Counted from the stretch's first letter, positions 1-9,265 are shown. The stretch is 23,544 bases of DNA from Gordonia sp. (in: high G+C Gram-positive bacteria) (GCA_030152405.1 JASLJL010000351.1:1-23544); one strand, 5' to 3'. Notes: generated by a model not told the origin, from the letters alone. Made by a program: numbers and translations.

Positions 1-255
1 GGTGATGTCGCCCCACAGGAGAACCCACACGAAGGCCAGCCAGAACAGGTTCCAAAGTCGCATCGCGAACTCGCGGAGATCGCCGCCCGCCCAGACCGGG
101 AACTTCAAGTGCTCGCTCAGCCAGACGTACGCCTTCACCGTCGGCCACGCGAACCACAGCAGAGCGATGCGCCAGGCGCGTCCGGCGAGCGACGGGATCA
201 TCCGTTTGCCGTGCGGTTTCACATGCGGGCGGTCCGGGTACGGGGTGTTGCTCAC
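1..255 (-). CDS. mnhE: Mrp/Mnh cation-proton antiporter subunit E (3' part beyond window)
   Basis: Small membrane subunit of the multisubunit Na+/H+ (or K+/H+) antiporter, needed for assembly of the complex in the inner membrane. The first 85 residues are present and the C-terminus lies outside the window. The GTG start overlaps the mnhD stop (GTGA), and a GGGAAGGGG ribosome site precedes it. Residues about 66-85 (LWNLFWLAFVWVLLWGD) look like the conserved first membrane segment of the family, so about 60 residues precede the usual family start. An internal ATG at codon 19 is an alternative start. Position after mnhD agrees with the standard Mrp gene order A-B-C-D-E-F-G; F and G would lie further downstream. 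Confidence 0.85.
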   Translation of the reverse strand, partial: MSNTPYPDRPHVKPHGKRMIPSLAGRAWRIALLWFAWPTVKAYVWLSEHLKFPVWAGGDLREFAMRLWNLFWLAFVWVLLWGDIT

Positions 256-1877
256 GGAGTCCCCTTCCCGTCGGTGGTCCCGCCGAGCACGGCGCCGATG
301 TAATCGGCCCGGTCGAGGACCGAGTGGGCCGCGCTGTCGGTGAACTCGAAGATCGGTCCAGCCCAGACGGTGAGTGCGAGTCCGCAGGCGACCATCGCGG
401 CGGTCGGGACCACCATCGTCACCGGCATGCGTCCCACGTCCTCACGGTCGTCGATGCGGACGTCGGTGCCCTCCTCGACGAGGGCGGACGGGGTGCTGGA
501 GGCCAAGTCGCCTTCGGGAGCGTCGGCGCGGGCTCGCCAGAAGCCCTTCGTCCAGATGCGCGCCATCACGTACAGCGTCAGCAGGCTGGTGATCACCGAA
601 CCGGCGATGAGGATCCACGACAGCACCGAGCCCTGCGCGGCGCCCGCCTGGAGCAGGGCGACCTTGCCGAGGAAGCCGGAGAACGGCGGGATGCCGCCGA
701 GGTTGAGCGCCGGGATCAGGAACAACGCCGCGAGCAGGGGGCTGGCGATCAGCCCGCCGAGCCTGCGCAGCGACGACGACCCGGCCTGGCGTTCGATGAG
801 TCCGACCACGAGAAACAGCGTCGTCTGCACGAGGATGTGATGCGCCACGTAGTAGATCGCGGCCGACGTCGACTCCACCGACCCGACGGCGATGCCGAAG
901 ATCATGTAGCCGATGTGACTGACCAGGGTGAACGACAGCAGACGTTTGACGTCCGACTGCGCGATCGCACCGAAGATGCCGATCAGCATGGTGAGAAGGC
1001 CGGCGATCATCAACACCGTGTCCATCGTCCCGCCCGGGAACAGCAGCGAGTGGGCGCGGATGATCGCGTACACGCCGACTTTCGTCAGCAGGCCCGCGAA
1101 CACGGCCGTGACGGGGGCGGGAGCGGTCGGGTACGAGTCGGGCAGCCACGTGGAGAGCGGGAACACCGCGGCCTTGATGCCGAACGCCACCAGCAGCACC
1201 GCGTACAGCGCGTTGCGGGTGCCGTCGGGCACGTCGTCGAGTCGCACGGCCATCTCGGCGAGGTTCAGCGTGCCGGTGGTGGTGTAGGCGAACGCGATGC
1301 CGGCCAGGAAGATCAGCGACGAGACCATCGAGACCATCACGTACGACGCGCCTGCGCGGACTCGTTCGGCACTAGCGCCGAGCGTCAGCAGCACGAACGA
1401 CGCGGCGAGCAGGACCTCGAACGAGACGTACAGGTTGAACAGGTCGCCCGCGAGGAACGCGTTGCAGACGCCCGCGGTCAGGATCAGGTAGGTCGGCAGA
1501 AAGATCGACACCGGCTGCTCGGTGGTGCCGTCCCGGATGCCCTGCCCGATGGCGTAGACGACGACGCACAGCAGCACCGTCGTCGAGACCACCAGCATCA
1601 GCGCGGCGAGACGGTCGACGACGAGCGTGATGCCGAGCGGCGAGTCGCCGCCGTCGCGGCCTCCCCATCCGCCGATGTGCACGGCGAACGTGCCGTGAAC
1701 GCTGGTCAGGTACAGCATCATGGCCGATGCGATGAGCGCGATCGAGATGGCTCCGACGGTCACCGGACGCTGCACGTTGGGACTGCGGCCACGCAGCAGG
1801 GTGAGCGCGGCGCCGAGCATCGGGGCGAGCGTCGGCAGGACGATGAGGACCGTGATCCACGACGACTGGGGGATCAT
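252..1877 (-). CDS. mnhD: Mrp/Mnh antiporter subunit D (NuoN-like proton-conducting subunit)
   Basis: Membrane subunit related to the proton-pumping subunits of complex I; with MnhA it forms the ion-translocating core. The 541 residues are almost entirely hydrophobic segments with the proton-conducting transporter domain at about 140-420. Visible key charges are E154 in FEVLL, K235 in GIKAAVFP and K266 in LLTKVGVY, which fit the conserved Glu and Lys residues of this family. The ATG overlaps the mnhC stop (ATGA) and has a strong GGAGGTGA ribosome site. The hydrophilic stretch after about residue 440 contains an Asp/Glu-rich segment before a last membrane helix. Usual family length is about 500, so this is slightly long. 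Assignment is secure at family level; the transported cation cannot be told from sequence. Confidence 0.95.
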   Translation of the reverse strand: MIPQSSWITVLIVLPTLAPMLGAALTLLRGRSPNVQRPVTVGAISIALIASAMMLYLTSVHGTFAVHIGGWGGRDGGDSPLGITLVVDRLAALMLVVSTTVLLCVVVYAIGQGIRDGTTEQPVSIFLPTYLILTAGVCNAFLAGDLFNLYVSFEVLLAASFVLLTLGASAERVRAGASYVMVSMVSSLIFLAGIAFAYTTTGTLNLAEMAVRLDDVPDGTRNALYAVLLVAFGIKAAVFPLSTWLPDSYPTAPAPVTAVFAGLLTKVGVYAIIRAHSLLFPGGTMDTVLMIAGLLTMLIGIFGAIAQSDVKRLLSFTLVSHIGYMIFGIAVGSVESTSAAIYYVAHHILVQTTLFLVVGLIERQAGSSSLRRLGGLIASPLLAALFLIPALNLGGIPPFSGFLGKVALLQAGAAQGSVLSWILIAGSVITSLLTLYVMARIWTKGFWRARADAPEGDLASSTPSALVEEGTDVRIDDREDVGRMPVTMVVPTAAMVACGLALTVWAGPIFEFTDSAAHSVLDRADYIGAVLGGTTDGKGTP

Positions 1878-2554
1878 CGATCACCTCCCTGCGGCGCGTC
1901 GTCGGGTCTGTCGTCGTCGGAGAGCACCGGCATGTCGTCGCCGTCCTCGGTGAGGTGCGCGAGCAGCTCGGCGTCCTCGGGCATCAGGTCGGTCTCGATG
2001 ACGCCGCGGTGCACGGCCTCGAACTGTTCGGCGGTCAGCGGGTTGCCGTGGTCGTCGAAGAAGTCGCCCGCGACGGTGTCCGCACCGGTGAGCGGGTCGT
2101 CGGAGCGGTCGCGGTCGGGGAAGTTCTGGAGCGAGCTGGTCGCGATCTTCACGTCCTCCGGGTCGTCCTGGACGTCGTCGTCGACGTCGGCGGCGCTCTC
2201 TGTCGAGGTGGGCTCGACGTCGGGGATCTCCTGGTCGGCGCCGCGTCGGTTGATAACGAACAACCGGTAGGTGAGTGCGAGGACGAAGGCGGCGACACCC
2301 ATCGTGATGACGATGGCGGTCAGCACCATGCCCTGCGCGAGGGGATCGGCGTCGGCCGTCTGTCCCGCCGACGACCGGCCGCGGATCGGCGGGTTCCCGG
2401 GCGGCCCCGACAGCACGACGATCAGGAGGTTAATGCCGTTGCCGACGAGCATGAGGCCGAACAGCATGCGGATGAGGCTGCGTTCCATCAGCAGGTACAC
2501 GCCTGCTGCGGCGAGGACGCCCGCGATGAGGAGTAGTCCGAGATTGACGCTCAC
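1874..2554 (-). CDS. mnhC: Mrp/Mnh antiporter subunit C with long acidic tail
   Basis: NuoK-like small membrane subunit. Residues 1-103 carry three membrane helices and family motifs (MLFGLMLVGNGINLL, DPLAQGMVLTAIVI). The GTG start overlaps the mnhA-B stop and has a GGAGG site 7 bases upstream. Subunit C is usually about 110-130 residues; this one is 226. Residues 104-226 form a hydrophilic tail with about 38 Asp/Glu against about 6 Lys/Arg by hand count, no membrane segment and runs such as DVDDDVQDDPED. The tail is in frame and ends at the stop that overlaps the mnhD start, so it is part of the gene as read. Its role is unknown; cation binding or regulation at the cytoplasmic face is only a guess. 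Confidence 0.92.
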   Translation of the reverse strand: MSVNLGLLLIAGVLAAAGVYLLMERSLIRMLFGLMLVGNGINLLIVVLSGPPGNPPIRGRSSAGQTADADPLAQGMVLTAIVITMGVAAFVLALTYRLFVINRRGADQEIPDVEPTSTESAADVDDDVQDDPEDVKIATSSLQNFPDRDRSDDPLTGADTVAGDFFDDHGNPLTAEQFEAVHRGVIETDLMPEDAELLAHLTEDGDDMPVLSDDDRPDDAPQGGDR

Positions 2555-5442
2555 CGTGCGACCTCCGACGGCTCGACCGCGGTGTCGTCGGCGACCGTGT
2601 CTTCGGGGGTCTCCAGGCGGGCCCCGAGACTGCGCAGCACGTCGAGCACCAGCCCGACGACGATCAGGTAGATGCCCAGGTCGAAGAACAGTGCGGTCAC
2701 CACGTGGACGTCGCCGAAGATCGGCAGATGCAGGTCGATGACGGTGGACGACAGCGCGGGCGCACCGAGGAACAGCGAGGTGACGGCGGTGGCCGCGGAC
2801 ACGAGCAGGCCGGCTCCGAGGATCGTTCCGGCTTCCACCGGGAGCGCCTCCCCGAGCTCGTACCGACCGCCCGCGAGGTACCGCAGGACGAGCGCGAGGC
2901 CCATCACGAGGCCGCCCGCGAAACCGCCGCCCGGCGCATTGTGGCCTGCGAAGAACAGATAGATGGACAGGATCACCAGGGTCGGGAAGACGACGCGGGT
3001 GGTCGCTTCGAGGACCATCGTCCGGTGCCGCGGGTCGCGGAGCTCACTGCCGCGCAGCCACGTGGTCCGCTCGGAGACGACGTCGTCGTCGCTCAAGCCG
3101 GCCTGGAGTCGGGCGGCGTCGGTGATGCGGGGGACCGCGCCGAACCGTCGGCTGCGGAACACCATCGACGCGACACCGGTGGCGGCGACGATCAGCACGG
3201 ACACCTCGCCGAGCGTGTCCCAGGCTCGGATGTCCACGAGCAGCACGTTCACCGTGTTCCCGCCGTGGCCGAAGGTGTAGGCGGCGTCGCCGAGGCGCAG
3301 CTGGAGGGGTTCGGTCGACCGTGCGGCGGCGGCGAACAAGCCGATGAGGACCAGCATGGCGCCGAACGCGGCGCCGATCAGTGCGCGGCCCGGTTTGAAG
3401 CCCGTGGTGTGGCGGGACGCGGGTTCGGCGGGCAGCTTGCGCAGGACCAGGACGAAGACCACCAGCGTGACGCTCTCCACCAAGAACTGGGTGAGCGCGA
3501 GGTCGGGGGCGCCGTACATCGCGAACAGGGCGCCGCAGCCGTAGCCGGTCAGCCCGACGACGAGTGTCGCGGCGAGGCGGTTGCGCAGGACGGTCACCGC
3601 GAGTGCGGACGCCACCATCAGCACGCCGACGACGGCCTGCTCGGGGGTGTCGAAGCCGCGGACCGCTAACGCGTCGCGTTCCCCGAGAGCCAGTGCGGCG
3701 ATCGGCAGGAGGACGGCGGTCGAGAGGATCACGGCCTGGGTGAGGGGAAGCGATCCGCGCTGGGTGTACCGGGTGATCCACAGCGACGCGGTGTCGGCGG
3801 CGCGCAGCGTGGCGTCGTACACGCGGTCCGCGTTGAGGGGCGGCGGGTTCTTGAACACGGTCCGCCTGCGCTTGCGCAGGATCAGGAAGAGCGACGTGCC
3901 GCAGACCACGACGATGATCGAGAAGACGATCGGCAGCCCGAATCCGTGCCACATCGCGAGGTGCTCCACCTCGTGGCCGTAGTCGGGGAGCGAGTCGACG
4001 TAGGGGAGGAACTGGTCCCCGATCCAGCCCGCGGTGAACGCTGCCGCGACACCGGCCGCGGCGAGGATCGCGGGCGGCGCGAGGAATGCGGCGCTCGGCG
4101 GATGCAGGGCGGCGACGGGCCTGGTCGGGAAGGTACGGACCTTGCGTCCGAACGCGCCCCACAGGAAGCGGGTGGTGTACGCGAACGTGATGATCGATCC
4201 GACGAGCAGCGTGATGTCCACCGTGTAGGCGGCCCAGGTGTCGAGCGCGCCGGTGCGCCAGACGGCTCCGAACGCGGTCTCCTTGCCGACGAAGCCGAAG
4301 GTGAACGGCAGCCCCGCCATGCTGGCGCCGGCGACGGCGGCGATGGCAGCGAGTACCGGCAGACGATGACCGAGCCGGGCGAGGAGTCGGATGTCGCGGG
4401 TGCCGGTCGAGTGGTCGATGATGCCGACGACCATGAACAGGCACGCTTTGAACAGAGCGTGAGCGATCACCATCGACAGTCCGGCCATGGCGACTCCGGC
4501 GTCGCCGATGCCGACGAGGACCATCATGAATCCGAGCTGCGAGACGGTGCCGAAGGCGAGGATGAGTTTGAGGTCGCGTTCGCGGAGCGAGCGCCAGCCG
4601 CCGAGCAGCATGGTGAGCGCGCCGAGCCCGATGACCAGGATCTGCCAGCTCAACCGGTCCGAGAACGGCGGCGCGAGACGCGCGACGAGGTAGACGCCTG
4701 CCTTCACCATCGCGGCGGCGTGCAGGTACGCGCTGACCGGGGTGGGGGCGGCCATCGCGCCGGGAAGCCAGAAGTGGAACGGGACGATCGCCGATTTCGA
4801 CACCGCGCCGATCAGCACGAGGACCACCGCGACGTCGACGAACACTCCGCCCGTCGGAGGGTGAGCCAACAGGTCGGACAGCAGGTAGCTGCCGGTCCGT
4901 TCGCCGAGCATGATGATGCCGACCAGCATCGCGAGGCCGCCGAAGGTCGTCACCAGAAGCGCCTGGGTGGCGGCGCGGCGTGACGTCGCGCGGACCATGT
5001 TGAAACCGACGAGCATGAACGACAGGACCGTCGTCGCTTCCCAGAACACGTACAGGACCAGCATGTTGTCGCTGACGACCAGGCCGAACATGGCTGCTGC
5101 GAATGCGACGATCTCGCCACCGAACGTCGCCACGCGGCGACGCATGGTGTCGAAGTAGTTGGCGCAGTAGACCAGGACGAGCGATCCGACACCGAGGATG
5201 AGGACGGACAGGATCGCCGAGAGGGTGTCGAAGCGGACGTCGATGTCCATCTGGAGCGACGGGACCCACGTCAGCGATTCGGTGCGCGGTTCGGCGTGGG
5301 CCTCCGGCCAGTTCGCGATCACCCAGACGAGAGCGGCGGCGGGCATCAGCGCGAGGATGTAGAACCCGCGAGTGCCGCACAGTTTCATGATCGGAGGTGA
5401 TACGAGCGCGCCGATGGCCAGCGCGATCATCACTGCGATCAA
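2551..5442 (-). CDS. mnhA: Fused Mrp/Mnh antiporter subunits A and B
   Basis: Largest antiporter subunit, 963 residues. Residues 1-500 are the NuoL-like proton-conducting domain with E135 (FWEATTVL), K216 (SKSAIVPFHFWLPGAM), H241 and K247 (HAAAMVKAGVY). Residues about 600-770 are the MrpA C-terminal region, including the GAPDLALTQ motif. Residues about 806-940 are an MnhB domain (FAGHNAPGGGFAGG), so A and B are one polypeptide, a fusion I know from other actinobacteria. The chosen start is TTG with GGAG 6 bases upstream; in-frame GTG (5433) and ATG (5430) are alternatives that would remove only a few residues. It is the first gene of the mnh operon and lies head to head with the lipoprotein gene at 5522. 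Confidence 0.93.
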   Translation of the reverse strand: MIAVMIALAIGALVSPPIMKLCGTRGFYILALMPAAALVWVIANWPEAHAEPRTESLTWVPSLQMDIDVRFDTLSAILSVLILGVGSLVLVYCANYFDTMRRRVATFGGEIVAFAAAMFGLVVSDNMLVLYVFWEATTVLSFMLVGFNMVRATSRRAATQALLVTTFGGLAMLVGIIMLGERTGSYLLSDLLAHPPTGGVFVDVAVVLVLIGAVSKSAIVPFHFWLPGAMAAPTPVSAYLHAAAMVKAGVYLVARLAPPFSDRLSWQILVIGLGALTMLLGGWRSLRERDLKLILAFGTVSQLGFMMVLVGIGDAGVAMAGLSMVIAHALFKACLFMVVGIIDHSTGTRDIRLLARLGHRLPVLAAIAAVAGASMAGLPFTFGFVGKETAFGAVWRTGALDTWAAYTVDITLLVGSIITFAYTTRFLWGAFGRKVRTFPTRPVAALHPPSAAFLAPPAILAAAGVAAAFTAGWIGDQFLPYVDSLPDYGHEVEHLAMWHGFGLPIVFSIIVVVCGTSLFLILRKRRRTVFKNPPPLNADRVYDATLRAADTASLWITRYTQRGSLPLTQAVILSTAVLLPIAALALGERDALAVRGFDTPEQAVVGVLMVASALAVTVLRNRLAATLVVGLTGYGCGALFAMYGAPDLALTQFLVESVTLVVFVLVLRKLPAEPASRHTTGFKPGRALIGAAFGAMLVLIGLFAAAARSTEPLQLRLGDAAYTFGHGGNTVNVLLVDIRAWDTLGEVSVLIVAATGVASMVFRSRRFGAVPRITDAARLQAGLSDDDVVSERTTWLRGSELRDPRHRTMVLEATTRVVFPTLVILSIYLFFAGHNAPGGGFAGGLVMGLALVLRYLAGGRYELGEALPVEAGTILGAGLLVSAATAVTSLFLGAPALSSTVIDLHLPIFGDVHVVTALFFDLGIYLIVVGLVLDVLRSLGARLETPEDTVADDTAVEPSEVAR

Positions 5443-5503
5443 GAGGCACTCCGTCGTGTGAAGGGGGCGGGCGGGGTGTCGGAACTGGGGTTCGTCCGTG
5501 TCC

Positions 5504-5509
5504 TACTCT
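5504..5509 (+). promoter_or_regulatory. Candidate -10 box for the lipoprotein gene
   Basis: TACTCT fits the actinobacterial TANNNT -10 pattern and lies 12 bases before the ATG at 5522, which has no Shine-Dalgarno sequence. A transcript starting about 7 bases downstream would have a leader of only a few bases. No clear -35 is seen. GGAACT at 5481 resembles an extracytoplasmic-sigma -35 element at 17 bp, but without a matching -10. Confidence 0.3.
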
Positions 5510-5521
5510 ACCGTTTCGACC

Positions 5522-5944
5522 ATGAACGTCTTGTTACGCGTATGCGCCGCAGTCCTCGCACTCCTCGCGGGCGCAGTCATGCTCGCCGCGTGTGGAAGCG
5601 ACGACAAGGGCCCGGACCGGCCCGGGGTCGCGCTGCCGGACGACTTCCCGTCGTCGGAGGTCTCGCTGATCGACGGTGCGCTCCTCACTGCCACTGGCGG
5701 GGGCGACTCGTGGCGAGTGACGGTCCAGGCGAGCGCTGCGGACGGCAATGCTCTGGTCAACGCGACCCGGAAACTCGAGGACGACGGATTCACCGAGTCG
5801 AGTCGAGCAGGCGACACCGCCAACCAGACGGTGACCCTGTCCAAGTCCGCGGACGGCGGAACGTACTGGGTGAACGTCGGAGTCTCCGCCGACGCGTCGT
5901 CCGGAGCCTCGACGCTGTTCTACCAAGTGGCCAAGACGAAGTAG
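5522..5944 (+). CDS. Small secreted lipoprotein of unknown function
   Basis: The 140-residue product has an N-terminal hydrophobic segment and a lipobox MLAAC with Cys24, so it should be lipid-anchored on the outer face of the membrane. The mature part is Ser/Thr/Asp-rich and looks like a single small globular beta-containing domain; I recognise no catalytic motif and no named family. An in-frame GTG at 5498 would add eight residues before the signal peptide; the ATG gives the more normal signal peptide, so I chose it. It is divergent from the antiporter operon (79 bp between starts) and convergent with the AAA ATPase gene (44 bp apart), so it is probably monocistronic. The ORF and its lipoprotein nature are sound; function is unknown. 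Confidence 0.82.
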   Translation: MNVLLRVCAAVLALLAGAVMLAACGSDDKGPDRPGVALPDDFPSSEVSLIDGALLTATGGGDSWRVTVQASAADGNALVNATRKLEDDGFTESSRAGDTANQTVTLSKSADGGTYWVNVGVSADASSGASTLFYQVAKTK

Positions 5945-5988
5945 GCGGTCGCCCGGCTGAGGGTTCGACACGTCGCCTCGGAGTCCGC

Positions 5989-8226
5989 TCAGCCACCGGC
6001 GCGGCCGCCCTGACGGCGCTCCGCGTACGCCGCGAGCTCGGCCACCTGGATAGGGTCGAGCGAGGGGCGCACCGCGGTGCGGGCGACGTCGACGTCGTCC
6101 GAGGTGACCGTCGCGGCCTCGATGTCGCGACGCATCGCGGCCAGCGCAGCCTCGCGCAGCAATGCGGAACAGTCGGCTGCGGAGTACCCGTCGAGGTCCG
6201 CGGCGAGGGCGTCGAGGTCGACGCCGGTGAGAGGCACGTTCCGCGACGCCGTCCGAAGGATCTCGGCGCGAGCGTCGGCGTCCGGCGGCGGCACGAACAC
6301 CAGGCGCTCCAGACGTCCGGGCCGCAGCAGCGCCGGGTCGATCAGATCGGGCCGGTTCGTGGCGCCGAGCACCACGACGTCCGACAGGGGCTCCACGCCG
6401 TCGAGTTCGGTGAGCAGTGCGGCGACCACCCGGTCGGCGACTCCGGAGTCGGTCGATCCGCCGCGGCGGGGAGCGAGGGCGTCGACCTCGTCGAGGAAGA
6501 CCAGCGACGGCGCCGACTCCCGCGCCCGTGCGAACAGATCACGGACCGCCCGCTCCGATGATCCGACCCACTTGTCGAGGAGTTCGGCGCCCTTCACGGT
6601 GTGAACGGACAGTCGGCCGGAGGCCGCGAGGGCACGCACGACGAACGTCTTTCCGCATCCGGGCGGACCGTAAAGCAGCACGCCGCGCGGCGGGTCGACG
6701 CCGAGCCGGGTGAAGGTGTCCGGATGCTGCAGCGGCCACAGGACGGCCTCGGTGAGGGCTTGCCGCGTCTCGACCATGTCGCCCACGTCGTCGAGGGTGA
6801 TCGACCCGAGCGCGACGTCGGGCGACTCGAGCCGCGACGCCGGACGCACGACGGTCAGCGCCTCGGTGAGGTCGTCGGTCCGCAACGCCGGCGGCTCGGA
6901 GGTGTCCGCGGCACGCGCGGCGGCGCGTAGGGCGGCATCCCGGACGACGGCGGCCAGGTCGGCCGCGACGAACCCGGGCGTGTGCGCGGCGACGTCGTCG
7001 AAATCGATCTCACCGTCCACCGGCACTCCGCGCACGATGGCCGCCAGCAGTTTGGCGCGCAGCGACGCGTCGGGAAGCGGGATCGTCAGCGAGCGGTCGC
7101 AGAGCTCCGGTTCCCGCAGCCGGGGGTCGGCCTTGGTCGCATCCGCGGTCGTCGCAACAAGTGCGACGGCACCGGAACCGATGGCGGCGCGCAAGTCGTC
7201 GAGGATCAGGGTGGACACCGGATCGCCGTCGACCGGAAGCAGTGCGTCGACGTCGGTGATCAGCAGTACGCCGGAGCCCCGCGCAGTGACCTGCGCGATC
7301 GCCGATGCGACAGCCCCGCGGCGTCCCTCGGCGGCCAGCGCACCCGTGGTGGGGCCGTCGACCTCAACGAACGGTCGGTCCGCACACACGGAACGGACCA
7401 CCGTGGCCTTGCCGACGCCCGCGGGCCCGGTGACCAGCACGCCCAGCCGCGGCTGGGCGCCCAACGACGCGAGGATGTCAGGCGAGTCGAGCGTCACCGA
7501 CAGCCACTCCGTGAGTCGTGCGACCTGAGCGTCGACGCCGACGAGCTCGGACACCGCGCGGACCGCGCGGACCGGCGTCTCGGAGACTGTCGCCGCCCGG
7601 TCGACGGATTCCGGGGCGGCAGCAGGCGGAGTGGACCGAGTGGCCGGCACGCTCGATTCGGACGCGGCCGTCCCGGCCCACAGCACGGCGGTGTTCGTCT
7701 GAACGCTCACCGATCCCTGCGGGTCGGTCGCGGTCACCGTCAACAGTTCATTGGTCCACGTGATGCCGAGGGCCAGCGCCATCGACCGTGTCGCGTCGCT
7801 CGCCGTCAGATCAGGTCCGAGATCGCGGGGAAGCAGCGACACGGCGTCGCCCGGCGACACGATCTTGCCCAAGAGCGCACGCCGCAGCGCGGACTCGGTG
7901 ACCGAGGCGACGGCGGACGACGAACCGCTCACCGTCACCCGCGATGCCCCGTACACCGTCACCGCGCGCACCACCACCTGCGCGTTCTCACGCACCCCGA
8001 GGTTCGAGAAGGTGATGTCGTCGAGCAGCACCGTGCCGGGCGGAACGTCGTCGGATGCGCGCGCCACCACTGACGCGACCGTGCGTGCACCGGTGAGACC
8101 GATGGCGTCCCAGTCCCGCAGCGAGAGCGCGGTCAGCACCTCCGGATGCACACGCACCAGCCCCCGGCGGGAGTCGGCCGCGGAGGTGTTCAGTCGCGCA
8201 GTCAGCGTCAGGGACGGGCTCGTCAC
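5989..8226 (-). CDS. CDC48/p97-like ATPase with two AAA domains
   Basis: Product of 745 residues. Residues about 5-200 form an N-terminal CDC48-like double-psi barrel region, followed by a linker (about 190-225), AAA domain 1 (about 228-465) and AAA domain 2 (about 475-720). Domain 2 is canonical: Walker A GPPGCGKT at 520, Walker B FLDEVDA at 577, sensor ATNRPD at 622 and arginines in LLRPGRLER. Domain 1 is degenerate: GPAGVGKAT at 267 lacks the Ser/Thr after Lys, and the Walker B ITDVDA at 323 has Val in place of the catalytic Glu. The GTG start lies 1 base after the pssA stop with GAGGA 5 bases upstream; the frame is open further upstream but that part overlaps pssA. The gene corresponds to Rv0435c of M. 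tuberculosis by architecture and neighbours. A protein-unfolding role is inferred from the family. Confidence 0.92.
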   Translation of the reverse strand: MTSPSLTLTARLNTSAADSRRGLVRVHPEVLTALSLRDWDAIGLTGARTVASVVARASDDVPPGTVLLDDITFSNLGVRENAQVVVRAVTVYGASRVTVSGSSSAVASVTESALRRALLGKIVSPGDAVSLLPRDLGPDLTASDATRSMALALGITWTNELLTVTATDPQGSVSVQTNTAVLWAGTAASESSVPATRSTPPAAAPESVDRAATVSETPVRAVRAVSELVGVDAQVARLTEWLSVTLDSPDILASLGAQPRLGVLVTGPAGVGKATVVRSVCADRPFVEVDGPTTGALAAEGRRGAVASAIAQVTARGSGVLLITDVDALLPVDGDPVSTLILDDLRAAIGSGAVALVATTADATKADPRLREPELCDRSLTIPLPDASLRAKLLAAIVRGVPVDGEIDFDDVAAHTPGFVAADLAAVVRDAALRAAARAADTSEPPALRTDDLTEALTVVRPASRLESPDVALGSITLDDVGDMVETRQALTEAVLWPLQHPDTFTRLGVDPPRGVLLYGPPGCGKTFVVRALAASGRLSVHTVKGAELLDKWVGSSERAVRDLFARARESAPSLVFLDEVDALAPRRGGSTDSGVADRVVAALLTELDGVEPLSDVVVLGATNRPDLIDPALLRPGRLERLVFVPPPDADARAEILRTASRNVPLTGVDLDALAADLDGYSAADCSALLREAALAAMRRDIEAATVTSDDVDVARTAVRPSLDPIQVAELAAYAERRQGGRAGG

Positions 8227-8227
8227 G

Positions 8228-9265
8228 TCAGTCCTCGACCGGGTCGTCGGCGTGCCGCTCGCCGCCAGGCGTGGGTCGGCGCAGTCCGAGTCGAGCACTC
8301 GACGTACGGGGGACGCGGCGTCGCCTGACGGTTCCGCCGACCGAGGCACGACGTTCGTCGCGCCGCTCGTCCCGGCGTTGCAGACGGCGATCGCGGGCGG
8401 GCACGTCCCAGTGGTCGGGGCGTGCCGCGACGAGCCGCTGCATCCGCCATGCGAACGGCATATGAGCGAGGTAGGCGAGCACGCCGATGATCATCAGCAG
8501 GTAGGGGAACGTCATCAGCAGCGCGGCGGCGGCGGCCACCACGATCAGGAGTCCGGCGAGCGCGCTGGGACGGACGTGCGCGGTCTTGAACGACAACGTC
8601 GGGACTCGGCTCACCGCCAGCAGCGCGATGAACACCATCCACGAACCGACGGCGGCGGTGGACGTCCACCATCCCGTGCCGAAGTGCTGCAGCATGCCGA
8701 CCGGCAGCAACGCCATCACGGCGGCCGCGGGAGCGGGCACGCCGACGAAGAACTCCTTCGTGTACGCGGGCGCCGAATCGTCGTCGAGCAGGGTGTTGAA
8801 ACGTGCGAGGCGCAGCACGATCGCGGCACAGTAGATCAGGACGAGGATCCAGCCGACGTCCTTGCCCAGGTCGTCCGAGCCGCGGAGGACGGCCGAGTAG
8901 ACGATGAGGGCGGGTGCGACGCCGAAGTTGATCGCGTCGGCGAGAGAGTCGATCTCGGCGCCGATCTTGGTGGTCGCGTCCATCATGCGCGCGACGCGGC
9001 CGTCGAGTCCGTCGAGCACGGCCGCGATCACCAGGAGACCGAGCGCCAGATCGACCTTGCCCTCGTCGGCGAACCGGACCGCACTCAGGCCCGCGCAGAC
9101 GGCGAGGATCGTGAGGGCCGACGGAAGGAACATCCGGCCGTCGCGCAATGGACGACGACGTTCGCGGTCGCTGCGGCGCGCGCGTCCCGCGACCCGCTTG
9201 GGCCGCCGTGGCGCCCCGCCGCGTCGACCGCGACCGAGCCGGATGCGGGACGGTCCCTCGGCCAT
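8228..9265 (-). CDS. pssA: CDP-diacylglycerol-serine O-phosphatidyltransferase
   Basis: Makes phosphatidylserine from CDP-diacylglycerol and serine at the membrane, the step before Psd. The CDP-alcohol phosphotransferase motif is intact: D88-G89-x2-A92-R93-x8-G102-x3-D106-x3-D110. Several membrane helices span about 46-275. The N-terminal 45 residues and the C-terminal 60 are very rich in Arg, making the 345-residue protein longer than the M. tuberculosis enzyme (about 286). The ATG overlaps the psd stop by one base (TGATG), so translation is probably coupled; there is no strong ribosome site of its own. M45 is an alternative start that would lose only the basic extension. Order psd-pssA-ATPase is the conserved mycobacterial one. 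Confidence 0.95.
   Translation of the reverse strand: MAEGPSRIRLGRGRRGGAPRRPKRVAGRARRSDRERRRPLRDGRMFLPSALTILAVCAGLSAVRFADEGKVDLALGLLVIAAVLDGLDGRVARMMDATTKIGAEIDSLADAINFGVAPALIVYSAVLRGSDDLGKDVGWILVLIYCAAIVLRLARFNTLLDDDSAPAYTKEFFVGVPAPAAAVMALLPVGMLQHFGTGWWTSTAAVGSWMVFIALLAVSRVPTLSFKTAHVRPSALAGLLIVVAAAAALLMTFPYLLMIIGVLAYLAHMPFAWRMQRLVAARPDHWDVPARDRRLQRRDERRDERRASVGGTVRRRRVPRTSSARLGLRRPTPGGERHADDPVED

Noticed and set aside
324..2270. A 648-codon open frame on the plus strand, antisense to the antiporter genes
   Set aside because: It lies over conserved mnhD and mnhC, its product is Arg/Asp/Gly/His-rich low-complexity sequence with no membrane or enzyme motif, and such frames are common in GC-rich DNA.
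5945..5988. A terminator between the convergent lipoprotein and ATPase genes
   Set aside because: I looked for a stem in these 44 bases and found only weak, mismatched complementarity.
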